The translations under genes and the position numbers were made by a program. This document shows, piece by piece, positions 42,868 to 54,100 of a stretch of DNA of 64,000 bases; within the stretch, counting starts at the first letter, position 1; every line of letters begins with the position of its first letter. Source of the stretch: Xestospongia bergquistia (taxonomy: Eukaryota > Porifera > Demospongiae > Haplosclerida > Petrosiidae); assembly GCA_963965975.1 (NCBI GenBank), contig OZ014423.1, positions 1,240,001 through 1,304,000 on the forward strand, in the 5' to 3' direction. The notes under the pieces were generated by a model that saw only the letters and a program-made list of their open reading frames with translations, ran no database searches and was not told where the DNA came from.

Positions 42868-45800
42868 ATCTCACCTCAATACTTTATTTAGTTTGCCATC
42901 ATAAAGAAAGAAAAGAAGATCACAAGGTTCATTTACAGGAAGTGCTAGAGCAGAGAACTTAAGAAACAAGTGGTGCTCCTCTTTCTTGGGAGCAGTAGGA
43001 GGGAGAGCAGCTCGGGACACTTTCTACAAGAACACATAAAGAGTTAAAGGAAAACAAATCTCATACCAGTTGTCCTGGTACATGACTAGCTGTGGGAGCT
43101 ACTGTCTCAGCATTAAGTTGAGACATGGTCCTCATCTGAAAAATAATAGGATAAAACTAGCAGCTGCCTTAAAAATGTATTTGAAATTAGAAATTCAAAT
43201 GATCAGATACAGTATCAAAATGAGCTGCAAAATTTGATGAATCAATCTCAACAATTACAGACACAGTACACATAGGTCCTGTAGGAGATTATTTGTGGTT
43301 GACTTACTGCTTTGAAAAGTTTCATAACACCCGATGATTTGGGATTAATGACTTCTCCTGTGTCTTCCCTAGGGATCATATCCAGATTGACAAACCTGTT
43401 ACCAGAGTCTATTTTATGAGCTACTTTCTGTTTTAACTCTCTAAGCTCATCCTGAGATGATGATATATAACATTCATTGTAAACTACATAAGAGACTAAC
43501 TCTTGGAAGAGTTTTTGACATAATTTGTCTTCTTCTGTCTAATAACTCTTTCATTAACTGTGTCAACTCTTGAAACTGTTGTCTTTTTCCTTCCTGTGTC
43601 ATAGGAAAGAGAGAGAGAGAGAGAGTGGTTGCTGGTAATAACCAAAACTGGCTGTTTAAGAAGATATGTGGGAGAATAGACACTACAACAGCAGCAATCT
43701 TACAAATGCTATCTACAGTGTACATACCCTTCAATGTGGGCACTTTATACCCTAAATAACACCTACATTAATCACTTATATTTAAGTAGACACACACATA
43801 TATACAGAGAGAGAGAGAGAGTAGAGCAACTCACTGAATACAATCTCTTCCAAATATCACACCATTCTCTGAGGACATCTGTAATCTCCTGAACCATAGG
43901 GTCATCTTTAGATACCACACTCTCTGAAGGTCTAATGTACAAGACAATATCAATTAGTGGTGATCATTACTATGGCTCACTAGACTAGTATAGTCTGTTA
44001 CTATTACACTAGACGTATATTATATATTATTAATAATACTATTTGTTCAGCTGTTGAATTTATTACATCACTTAAAGTGTCTGTGTATCTATAAGGTATC
44101 TTACCCTGGATTGACCACATTGCAGTCTTTGATGAAGACATGAGAGGTTGGAAAAATTCCCTATAAGAGTATTTTGGTATTAAAAGACAACTGAGGTGAC
44201 TCAAGAATAGTTTCAATACAACAAATTGTTGCATATCTTAATGTGAAGTCACTAGTGTAGTAAGGTTAGTTGTGTAGTGATGTTACTAGTGTAGTGAGGT
44301 TATTAGTGTAGTGAGGTTAGTTGTATAGTGAGGTTAGTTGTATTAGTGAGGTCACAAACAACTATGCATATTACTGGTAAATTGTGACAAAGTGTTACTG
44401 TAGTAGCTAGTGCTAATATGATAACTGTTAACTGCAACACTGATTTTAAAACTATTTAACAAATAATTAACACTGTTCATTATTATCAACATTGAAATAA
44501 TATATTGGGAAGTTGTCATTCATCTATTCATCTATCTATCCATTCATCCATTCATCTATCTGTCCATTCATCTATCCATCTATCTGTTCATTCATCCATT
44601 CATCTATCTGTCCATTCATCTATTCATCTATCTGTCCATTTATCTGTCCATTCATCCATTCATCCATCTATCTATCCATCTATCTATGCCCTTTACATAT
44701 TACATCTATTACAAAATGTATTCCTTCACAAATCAAGAAAAATATAATAATTTGACAAGTTGTCTCAAGTGACTTACTACATTATCTTTTTCTATGATAA
44801 ACACACACACATAGTGTCATATGATTATACAAATATCTGATAACAATCTTAAAGTGATCATACTCAAATCATAACCCTCTATCATCACAGACACTGTTAT
44901 TAAAAGACAATCTAGTTTAGTCTATACTCACACATTGGCATTTACAAGTACACAGGATGTTACCATGCTCTGTAACTAAATGACAGTGATATATATCAGT
45001 ACTCTTCATACAATTCTCTCTAGGCTTCAAATATATATATATATATATATAGGGTAGTTCTTTACTGTAGGATAAAGGCTCTAATGGTATATTATATATG
45101 TACCATATTAGATACCTTGTCTGTCACTGAGAGTTAAATGTCATCATTAGCATTGTAAGTTAATATTTCATGTAATTTTGTTTGTGTAGCTAATAGTGTT
45201 CACAACTATTTAAGTAATACGTCAAGCATGTCTTGTGGGATATACTATACATGTATATGGTACATGTACATGTATATGGTATATGTACATGTATATGGTA
45301 TGTATATGGTACATGTACATGTATATTGGTACATGCATTACACATGTGTATATAAATGTGTTAACACTGTGTAAATGTACACCTGTATAATGAATTATCA
45401 CGAGGTGAAATTCACAAAGGATTTAGTATTTCCCAACTGACCTTGTTAGTTTTGTCTCTAAGAGCAAATCCTCTGTACCAACCTAATGTATTGTTGATAA
45501 AAACAAAAAGGATACATTGGACACTTGTAGTTTCAACATTGCCAAACGGTGACCAGTAATATTGAAAATGATAACACATGCTTTGTATAATGCTTCTCAT
45601 ATAAAAATATTTAACGCAAATGGAATGTCAACAATAACAAGTCAAAGTAAACAATAGTACATACTTATTGAAGATATTATAAATGAGAAATTAATATTAG
45701 CTGTCTTTGTCATACCTGAGTTTTCCTCTAATATTTGAACCACATCTCCAAAACGTATTTTCAAAAAAGGATATGGCTTTTCTGTTGCAAAATCATGAAT

Positions 45801-46753
45801 TACTACAAAAAAGAAGACAATAAAATAGTGTGTCTCTATCCCTCTTTATGTCTCTCATCATCTCTGTCTAATTCTCACACAGATCTAAGACATTACTATT
45901 AAACTAGTAAAACCAGTTATTTAAACCAGTTTTATGATAAATTAATAAGATAAATGTTTGCAAAATCAGGTGAGAAGGCAAGAACACACTTGCTATGCAC
46001 ACATAATGTACATGCCAAGAATAACTCTGAACATTCCAAATATGGTAAGTCATTTCAACAACACTACACTATAGAGAATGGCAATACACTGGTTGAATAT
46101 AACAGCTTGAATTAACTGGCACTTAACACATTGACAGACAAATACAGTGAATATAATAGACTGATATTGTGTTAATAGTTAATAAAAATCAATGAGAGTA
46201 TTCTCTAAAATATAGTAGTATGTAACCATTGATGACAAAGAAAATATTGTTGATTTGAACAGATGGTGTAGTGTTCTCTTAACAGTAGTAATAATGACAC
46301 AAATCTACTAGTTTTACATTTAACAAATTACTAAATACTCTGCATAACTTAGGTCAGAGCAATTTTATAAACTTAGAACTGAGAAATGATTGCAGTCTTT
46401 TAAACCAGAGATCAATAATACTCGAGCTGTGTCTACCATGTCATAATGATGTCTACAAACACCAAACAATAAATAGTAACTATCACACAAACTGAATGAG
46501 TAAAAAAGAGTCTAGTTGGACCATACTTAACATTTCTCTACACATTAAAACTAATGTACTATACTATGGCAAATAGATTGGAATATTACACTGCTGGTAT
46601 TTTAACTGCTACCTAACTGCCTATGAAATTACATCTAACAACAAATTGATGCGTTGAGGACCATTCTCTGGTCTTATACTTACCAACACCATATTTGGCA
46701 TTCCTTGTTGGTAGCCATTGGCTCCTAATATCTCCATCATTATCACTCATCAT
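33863..46753 (-). CDS. DOCK1: DOCK1/2/5-type guanine nucleotide exchange factor
   Basis: This is a complete gene with many exons. The first exon (two adjacent Met codons, 46748-46753) encodes MMSDNDGDIRSQWLP and leads into an N-terminal SH3 domain split over four exons (about 44100-46750; FGDVVQIL, GWYRGFAL, GIFPTSHVF). DHR1, the C2-like lipid-binding domain, lies near 41100-41720 (FAEIIRP.., DVYLTLLQGVFSKGSK). The helical middle includes STKLTQ, VFEALVFIIGLL and LDLYGDMR. DHR2, the Rac exchange domain, spans about 35700-37400 (EAAFTLLLHAELLQ to LTDGVALHAEV). The C-terminal tail has proline motifs (PPPVPEH, TPPAVPLRK, PTPPPVPRK) of the kind that bind Crk. The last exon ends at 33863-33865. 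By family knowledge it activates Rac with ELMO in migration and engulfment. It predates the vertebrate DOCK1/2/5 split, so the symbol is for the group. Confidence 0.87.
34552..34572. repeat. (GA)n run acting as pyrimidine tract of a DOCK intron
   Basis: On the minus strand this is a CT run ending CTCCTTAG directly before an exon. Confidence 0.85.
35197..35214. repeat. (GA)n run acting as pyrimidine tract of a DOCK intron
   Basis: On the minus strand the CT run ends CTCTCAG and abuts the exon encoding LSEQAPPPVPEH. Confidence 0.85.
35649..35687. repeat. (GA)n microsatellite acting as pyrimidine tract of a DOCK intron
   Basis: About 39 bases. On the minus strand it reads CT...CTTGCAG just before the exon encoding GRTLTDGVALHAEV. 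Confidence 0.92.
38177..38202. repeat. (GA)n microsatellite in a DOCK intron
   Basis: A CT run on the coding strand, shortly after a GTGAGT donor and followed by a GT-rich patch. Confidence 0.9.
38925..38945. repeat. (GA)n run acting as pyrimidine tract of a DOCK intron
   Basis: On the minus strand the CT run ends TTTCTCTGTAG at an exon start. Confidence 0.85.
40771..40900. repeat. Minisatellite of about 45 bases, three copies, DOCK intron
   Basis: Three near-identical units of about 45-46 bases begin at about 40777, 40823 and 40868. Each carries CAGTTTAATATAACATATTA and then TATGTGTAATG. Confidence 0.9.
42109..42150. repeat. (GA)n and poly-A tract, DOCK intron
   Basis: Two GA runs separated by an A/G-rich stretch. 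On the coding strand they form a long pyrimidine tract immediately before an exon encoding CPFSEY. Confidence 0.85.
42227..42284. repeat. (CA)n with CACT interruptions, DOCK intron
   Basis: A CA-rich microsatellite with two CTCACTCA interruptions. Confidence 0.93.
42810..42866. repeat. (TC)n microsatellite, DOCK intron
   Basis: About 56 bases of TC. In contrast to the GA runs above, this is purine-rich on the coding strand. Confidence 0.97.
44235..44352. repeat. Degenerate short tandem repeats in a DOCK intron
   Basis: Repeated AGTGTAGTGAGGTTA and TTGTATAGTGAGGTTA units with variable spacing, all intronic. Confidence 0.8.
44512..44690. repeat. (CATC/TATC/CATT)n minisatellite, DOCK intron
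   Basis: About 180 bases of tetranucleotides built from ATCC, ATCT and ATTC, with higher-order CTATCTGTCCATTCAT units. It produces spurious open frames in several registers. Confidence 0.95.
45249..45336. repeat. TACATGTACATGTATATGG minisatellite, DOCK intron
   Basis: Four to five palindrome-rich units of about 20 bases, with partial deletions between them. Confidence 0.85.
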
Positions 46754-47075
46754 CAGCTAGCTAGCTTACAGCAAACTTTCGAAGTTAGCTACGTCTCCCT
46801 GATGATTTAGCAAAGGAGAAATCTTTACTTTATCAATTCCCTACTCTACAAGATTCGATAAACACTGGCTGTCGTCTTAAGTGAATCGATGAAACCAGAA
46901 ACAACCGTTTCTAATTCTTTAATTAACGGTCACTCCCAAAGGCGGGGCAAAGTGAAAATATTGCAATTAAAATTATTATTAAAATTATTAATTTTGGAGG
47001 TAATTATTATTAAATTCACACAGTGATAATACATTATTATTAATATCAATGTTCACTAAACTACTACTTTATATT
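46754..47075. promoter_or_regulatory. DOCK 5' UTR and promoter region
   Basis: This is sequence between the DOCK start codons and the PARP-like copy. The first 190 or so bases recur at 47895-48062 as part of the tandem duplication, with an indel near 46850. The remainder is AT-rich and shows no gene. Confidence 0.6.
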
Positions 47076-47805
47076 TTACTGTCTCTTATAGGTAATCAGA
47101 TAAGCAGGATAAGCTCGGTCATTTTCATACGTAATGGTCACCTTGGAACCTCCTGTTACACCAGATACACTATCATATCGATACTGGATCCCTTCATGTC
47201 TTCCTTCACGAAAAGGAGGCTGACGAATTTTATTATTTGGTTGTGAAAAGTAAGAGAATCCTGTCAGTACAATAGCAACTAACATCTGATTATAACTACC
47301 AACTTGATGAGAATATCCATCTGAATAGGAAGCATTAGTTGCAAAGTAGTTACCTTGACCCCACATGCCATTTTGACTATAACGCATATCAAAACTAGAA
47401 TCTCCTTCGTATATTAATTTTGGGTCATCGGTGCGTGTTCCATGAAATAATGTTACTTCACCAAGACGACCATTGTTATATTGTATCATTCTCTTTGCAC
47501 AGTCCATGTATTTCTGCCACAACAACTTGTTCTGAATACGTTCAAGTCGTTCTATGTGACAATGAGGAAGTGTCTGAGTGAATCTCATAGCTATGCCATT
47601 GTATTCATCAGAGAAAGGGCTCAACAGTACACATTTGACATCACCATCTTCATCAGTGCGTTTATCCCAAACTCAGGAAATTCTGTACAGCAAAAGCTAA
47701 ACAAAATAATTATATATTAATTATTTTATGCCAGTGGTCATCAATTCTTACCTATCTCTTCAAAAATCACTAATGATAGTGAAGAGAATTTCTGTTCTGG
47801 TAAGT
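47076..47805 (-). pseudogene. Duplicate of the PARP-encoding 3' end of the sacsin-like gene
   Basis: The PARP catalytic exon copy (47076 to about 47690) retains LFHGT, GNYFATNASYS and YPAYLITY, and an intact frame from SPFSDEY to its stop. Upstream, 47752-47805 matches the last bases of the giant sacsin exon (LPEQKF against LPKLKF) and keeps a GTAAGA donor. Relative to the parent exon, one base is missing near the start of the PARP exon (GAGTTTGGG), so the ordinary join meets an early stop. A cryptic acceptor just after that point would avoid the shift. There is no ATG at the start of the frame; the first in-frame Met is inside the domain. Pseudogene is the cautious call; an expressed small PARP or alternative terminal exon is possible. 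Confidence 0.65.
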
Positions 47806-47810
47806 TCCTT

Positions 47811-47840
47811 CATAGATATCAGTCTACTCTGATATCTATG
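47811..47840. repeat. Perfect 12-base-arm inverted repeat at the duplication junction
   Basis: CATAGATATCAG (47811-47822) and CTGATATCTATG (47829-47840) are exact inverse complements around a six-base loop. They lie exactly between the sacsin-exon relic and the DOCK exon-1 relic. Confidence 0.9.
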
Positions 47841-48062
47841 GTTGGTAGCCAATGGTTCCTAATATCTCCATCATGATCATTATCACTAATCATCAGCTAG
47901 CTAGCTTACAGCAAACTTTCGAAGTCAGCTATTATCCCTGATGATTTAGCAAAGGAGAAATCTTCACTTTATCAATTCCCTACTCTCGATAAACACTGAA
48001 TGTCGTCTTTCAATGAAGGCAGTAACATATCTGCTCTTAAGTAGCCACACCCAAAGGCGTGA
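47841..48062 (-). pseudogene. Relic of DOCK exon 1 and its 5' flank
   Basis: This stretch matches 46707-46945. The frame is still recognisable (MISDNDHDGDIRNHWLP) with a two-codon insertion, but the sequence leaves DOCK homology at the exon end and reaches a stop shortly after. No second SH3 exon follows. It is a by-product of the tandem duplication. Confidence 0.85.
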
Positions 48063-48186
48063 CTGGCCAAAACTATGAAAAAACTCGTTTATTAATAATT
48101 ATTAATTGAATTAAAGTTTTAGAATAACAGCAAATACATATTACCAAACACGACCTACATTCAATTTTCAGGCAATAATAGTCCTG

Positions 48187-51100
48187 TTATTTATAAGTAA
48201 TAAGGTAAGCAGGATAGGCTCTGTTGTTGTCATATGTAATATAAACTTTAGAGCCCCCAGGATGAAAGCCATTTACACTGTCATAACGACACTTTATCCC
48301 TTTGTGCTTTTCTTGACGAAATGGAGGATGAGTAAAGGACTTTGGTGCAGAATACCAAGAGTACCCTGTCAGCACATTAGCAACCAACATCTGACGATAA
48401 CCATTTGGCATTTTGTATGAATAACTGTTAGAGTACGAAGCATTTGTTGCAAAGTAGTTCCCTCGCCCCCACATTCCATCTCGGCTAAATCGCATATCAA
48501 AACTCGAGGCTCCTTCGTAAATTTGATCTGGATTATTATAAGAAGTTCCATGAAACAATGTCATTTCTCCAAGATAACCATCGTTAGACTTATTTGTTGT
48601 TTTGGCACAATCAATGTATATCTGCCACAAAAGTTTATTTTGAATCCGTTCAATTCTTATAATTTCGCATTGAGGAAGTGTAGAGCAAAAGAGCATCAAA
48701 ATACGAAAGTATTCATCAGAATTTAGATCCAAAAGATCAAGTTTGATATCACCTTCATTCTCATCATGATCTTCCCAAAAATCTGGATATGCTATAAGAA
48801 TAGAAACAAAAATAACATTATCATCAGAAATAATTCTAATGGCTTACTATTATTGGCATAACTCCCTCTAGAAAGTATCGATGTCAGTGCTGATTTAAAT
48901 TTCAGCTTAGGTAAGTCCAAAGGACCAATAATTTCATTTAACTCATCATCTTCCTTGATCTCCAGTATCAATCTGTGAGCAGCTGTTATAGCCTCTTCAG
49001 CTTCTAGAGATGTGTAAATACTAGCTGGAGCACATGGAGGGACTTGATAATTTGGGTAACGACTTTTATTGCTGTGTTCATTTACTCGTAATACACACTC
49101 TTTCACTACATTTTTTAGTTGTGGAGCACAGTGGCCAGATCTCTCAAGCTGTTCACAGAGAGTTAACAAATGACTGGATTCAAGAAGGTGAGTTGGTAGA
49201 CTACATTTAGCATACATGATTCCTTTAATGCATTTTTCCACTACATCATGACTAAGAAAACAAACCAGTGCAGGAAATTTGCAATAGGTTTGAGTATCAG
49301 GTTTTCTGCGAACGTCTTCCTCCTCCTGTTTTCTTACTTCATCTTCATCTTCAGTTAATTTTTGCTTAGTCTCTTCTTCTTCTATTGACTCCTTGTCACT
49401 TTCCTCTTCCATCTGTACTTGTTCTTCCTTTTCTGGCTCACTCTCTTCTTCCATCTCTTCTATTGGCCATTTCTCATTCTCTTCCTCTTCATCTTCTTCT
49501 CCTTCACTTTTTTGTTCTTCTTGCTTTGTTCCTTGACACATGTAAAGATTTTGAGCAGCTAAGTAATCAGCTTTAGCTTGTTGTAACCACATTTCAGCAT
49601 CTTTAATACTAGTCTTTGGTTGTGAAGGAGCCTGAACATCATCAGCCTGACGTAGTAATGGCATAAACCGAGGTAGATTTCTTAGTCCACTATAAAAGCC
49701 TTGATTAACTCGTGAACTACCAGTATTGGTGCTTGCAAATGAAGATGCTGGAGCAATTCTATAGGCTGGCATCTGACTAGGTACATTAATAGCTGGTCGT
49801 GATGACGACAAGGGAGTATGTACAGGAGTTGAGAATAACCTTCTTTTTGCGGAGATAGGTGGACTTTGTGGTTTATATGAAATAGATGTAGGAATGGTCT
49901 CCACTAAAAGTGGACTTTGTGGCTCTCCAAACACATCATCATCTTTTATGGAGAGCTGTTCTAAGTCTCTTACTAATGATTTTACTTCCTCTATTTCCTT
50001 GTCTGGCTCACATATACCCAGAGTAGTATCTGTATCTTTCATGATTGCAACTAATCTCTTAGCAGCCAACAGGAACAAGTCATGTGACACATTTCTAGTC
50101 ACTAACAAGTAGTGCATATGAGCTACTAGCCTTAAAGATAATTGTGACATTGAGCAACAGCATGATCGACCATTGAGCACAAGTGTTTCTTTGATCCATT
50201 TGTAAAGATCCTCTTCTTTCTCTGGTATGACAGCAAGAGTAATGGGTGTAGTATAAGCTGATGACTGACCACCTGACAAAGTAGTACGTTGAGATGTGTC
50301 AAGTAATTTGTATACTTGAAGTAATGATACATCATTTGTGATAGGCTCTCCTTTTGATTTTGTACCAGTTTGCAGTTTCACACACTTATCTTTTAACAAT
50401 GCCATAGTTTTATTAGGAGGGCACTCCACTATTTTTGCATATTGAAATACTGGTTGACCTTCTTTGAGAAAATGATAGACCACTTTTTCATTGTGTGAAT
50501 AGTTACACATGATCAATAGATCTTCCTTTTCAAAGCCACTGTCATCTAAAATGAGCTCTGCTCCAATTTCTTGATCACCACTTGTTTCAGTGAGTGCAAG
50601 TTTAGGATCAAAAGGTGATATCTCACGTTGGTCTAAAATTGATGATATCTGTGATGGATAGCATTGTAATATAGCCTTCACATGCATTGCATCTCCAATC
50701 CTGTGTTCTAAGTGTTTGCTCAAGTCTTGTGCTAACTGCTCAAATAATTTCTCTTCGCTAAAATGGGATACTTTGTGTGTAACATATAACTGCAACTTTT
50801 CTTCTCCTTTCACAAAATAGCATAGACGTGAAGAGTCTTCTGTTCCCTTTATTTCTGTCTGGTTAAAATGGATGATGGTTTTAATCTCATTGACACAGAG
50901 AATGTTCAGTTCAGTCAGTTCTTTCAATCGTTTACAGAATGATTTGTTAGTACCAGGATGTTTTTGGGTTTTATGCCAATAGAGACGTCCAATACCAATT
51001 CTGAAATCATGAGATTGAAATGTTTCAGATAAAATCTCAACTGCCTTACAATTAACAGCACGTTTTTTTGTGTCATACAATTCTTGCTCAATACACTTGT

Positions 51101-54100
51101 TTACTCTTAGTTTGACATCATTGTGCAGCTTCTCTACAGCTAGTTCACTAATTAATTTAACTCTGAGTGAAGGAGGTGGAATCGTCTGGCCATTTTCATC
51201 AGTGGGAGGTGATAATAAGAACTTGTAGTTAAGGTGTTGAGATTTTTGTAATCTAGTAGCTATCCAAGGGACATCATTGTGTACTAATTGTGAAGACTCT
51301 GTAAGCTCAAATGATTCAGATGGAAGATATATTGTTAGACCATTAGGTAATTGAGGGGGTTCAGGCAGGCTACGTAAGCATACAATAAGACATTTGTAGG
51401 CATTTTCACAGACTTCTTTGAAGTGTTGATCTTCAGACAATTTTTTCTTGGCTCTCTCCATTTCACCCTTAATACTGGCTAGTATTTTAATATAGTGTAA
51501 TGGTGTAAGATCTTGTTGTATTCCCATGGTCTTGAGAAAGTTACCATATTTCAGGAGCTCTGGTGGAGCCCTATAACAGAAAGGTTGAAAGTCATATCCC
51601 TGAGGAAGTTGCAGAACCAATTGGTCAGGCTTGACTAACTGAAAGGATGTATTATTTGGGCTTAGTAAAATGCATTGCTCTCTTCGAAGGTCTTGAGTGA
51701 CTTTCTCATCTAGATGGTTCTCTAAATATTTGTAATGGGACTCAAAAACTCTTTTAATAACTATTATAGAGAGTTCATTTTGTTGTGTTGGCACAAACAC
51801 TTTAGCAGCAGAACCTGACAGAGATTTTGATAAAGCAATCAGATTTTTTACAACTGCTTTACAGTTTAATGGCTCTCTAATACTTAGTTCTTTTGAGATA
51901 ATTGGGTCATAATTAGCAAGAAAATCACACTCCCTAGGAAGGACTGGGCGAACAAGACATGACAGTGTTTCACTTCTGTGGTACACTGCTTCATGGAACC
52001 TGATAAAATATTCATGGGGGACAGGTGCTTGTCCAGTAATACATTCAACGTAAACTGCCAATTTGTATGGCTCAGGACAGTACAGGAATGGAATTTTGGA
52101 AGCATCTACAAGAAATGTTCTGAAGTTGTTAGTGTTAGTTCCAGTTGTTAGTGCAGTATTATAGTGGTAGATCATTCCCTTGAAAGTTGTCATTAAGGCA
52201 GTTGTCTTATCAATAAGTTCTTGTGATGGCTTGGTTCTTTTTTGAAGTCTACCTATCTCATCTCCTACTTTCTTTGCTTTAACTATCCATATTTCTGTAC
52301 TGACTTCACTTTGGAGCCCTAGGAGTCTCAAGAATGGGAGCCATTTATCAGTACACCAATCTGATGGTGGGAGTTTGGCTTTTTGAAATGTTGCATGAAA
52401 CTCTACCTTTGGATCACAAAATGATGACACTTTATGCCTCTTTCCATCTTTGGTAATTATTGGTGTTATCTTAAGTTGCTCTACAATGGCTTCCCATTCT
52501 TTAGAATCAGATTGAATATTAATACCATATGTAACTCTATCAACTATATTGGAACAGAGATATGCCAGATGTTCTAACAGGTCAGCATCTTCTATCAGAG
52601 AAAAATTAGGAATAAGAAATTGAAGATAGAAACCAGAGACTCCCCTTTCTGAAGCCAAAGCATAGTCATTGTCAGAAATAATTTTTTTGTAGAATTGCTC
52701 AGTTGAGATGCTTGGAATTTTAAGGACTACTTGTTTGGTAGCTTTTTGAATTGTAAGGATTCCATTATTAGGAACCATTAGTGGCTTGATATAGAACTTA
52801 GAAGCATTACTCAGGCATATATATGACCCATCGACTGTTTCAAAAAGAGGCAACTTTTTGAGATCAGTGGCTACACTGTCAGGTATGGAATCTGATTGAT
52901 TTAATATTGAAATAAGCTCATTGACTTCATTAGTGGGAAAATGCAATGCAGCATCTATTTTAGGATGACATAGCTGTAAGCATTGTAGAATATCGTCACA
53001 TGACGTTACCACTGATACTAAAGGATGCATGTATGAAGGGACTAGACTTTGTTCAATCTGTTTAAAATCAAGTTGTTTGTAGCCTAGTTTTATCATTACA
53101 TTTTGAACATTAAGATGTGTGATTATTTCCCGGAATACACATTTCCCTAGTATTGGTGGATAGAATAGGCCACCACTTGTTGGAAGAATAGGTTTATGAG
53201 AGAAGCGATCACTTATGTCATCTGCCATTGTTGATGGATGATATAGCTGCATGTAACTAAGATATCGCCAGAGTAGTTTCACGACTTCAAGATTTGTGCT
53301 TGATAGTTTTGTTGGTTCATTTACATCTGGCAATTGTATTTTTGTAGCAACATGAGTAATAGGAAGGTCAATAATAATGTTTCCTTCTTGTAACAGTTTT
53401 CCAATACTTTTAGAGCTCACTAGTGATGGGCTTATAAAGTAGCGATGACAATGAGGCAGAAGCTGAGAAAACTTTGGATGAAATAGCTGACCTGATTTAT
53501 CTAGAGTGTCCTCTAGAGTCAAGAGTAGTGGCACTTCCTTTAATGTACTTTGTACTTTCTCAGCTGGGCAATGCTGCAAACAAAATTGTAGCAGTGTCTC
53601 ACAATTCTCCTTTATAACAGCTTCATTATCACTCTCATCTAAATCAATATCCTTCAGCCATTGAATGACTTTACCTGGCATCACTAGACCAACCTCAGTA
53701 TAGTTTTCAGACACTTTGGTATAATTTCTAAAGATATTATGTGGTGCACATGTGATTGGCATGTCCAGAGCAATAAGTATCTTTTCAATCTCTTTATCAC
53801 ATTGTAGTACATGAATTTGATTAACTATGTGAGTCACACAAAACAAGCCATTACTACTTCCTCGTGGTGCCAACCAGTTAACTTCACCACTTTCAATTCC
53901 TCGAGCATCCAAAAGAACAGGGTGATTTTCTCTGAGTAAATGGTGATAAAGCAATAGATTAATATTTAATTGACTTGCTTCTCCACTTGACATGAGTTTT
54001 GGGAACAAGTTGTAGAACCATGTAATACTCTCAGGGGTACCATCCACCTTACTACGAGCCTGTAAGATAAGCTCAATATAAGATGGTACAAGGAGGTGTC

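Noticed and set aside
44505..44755. Open frames with repeated SIHLSVHSS-type peptides, or a CRISPR-like array
   Set aside because: The array is a simple tetranucleotide minisatellite without unique spacers, inside a DOCK intron of a eukaryotic gene.
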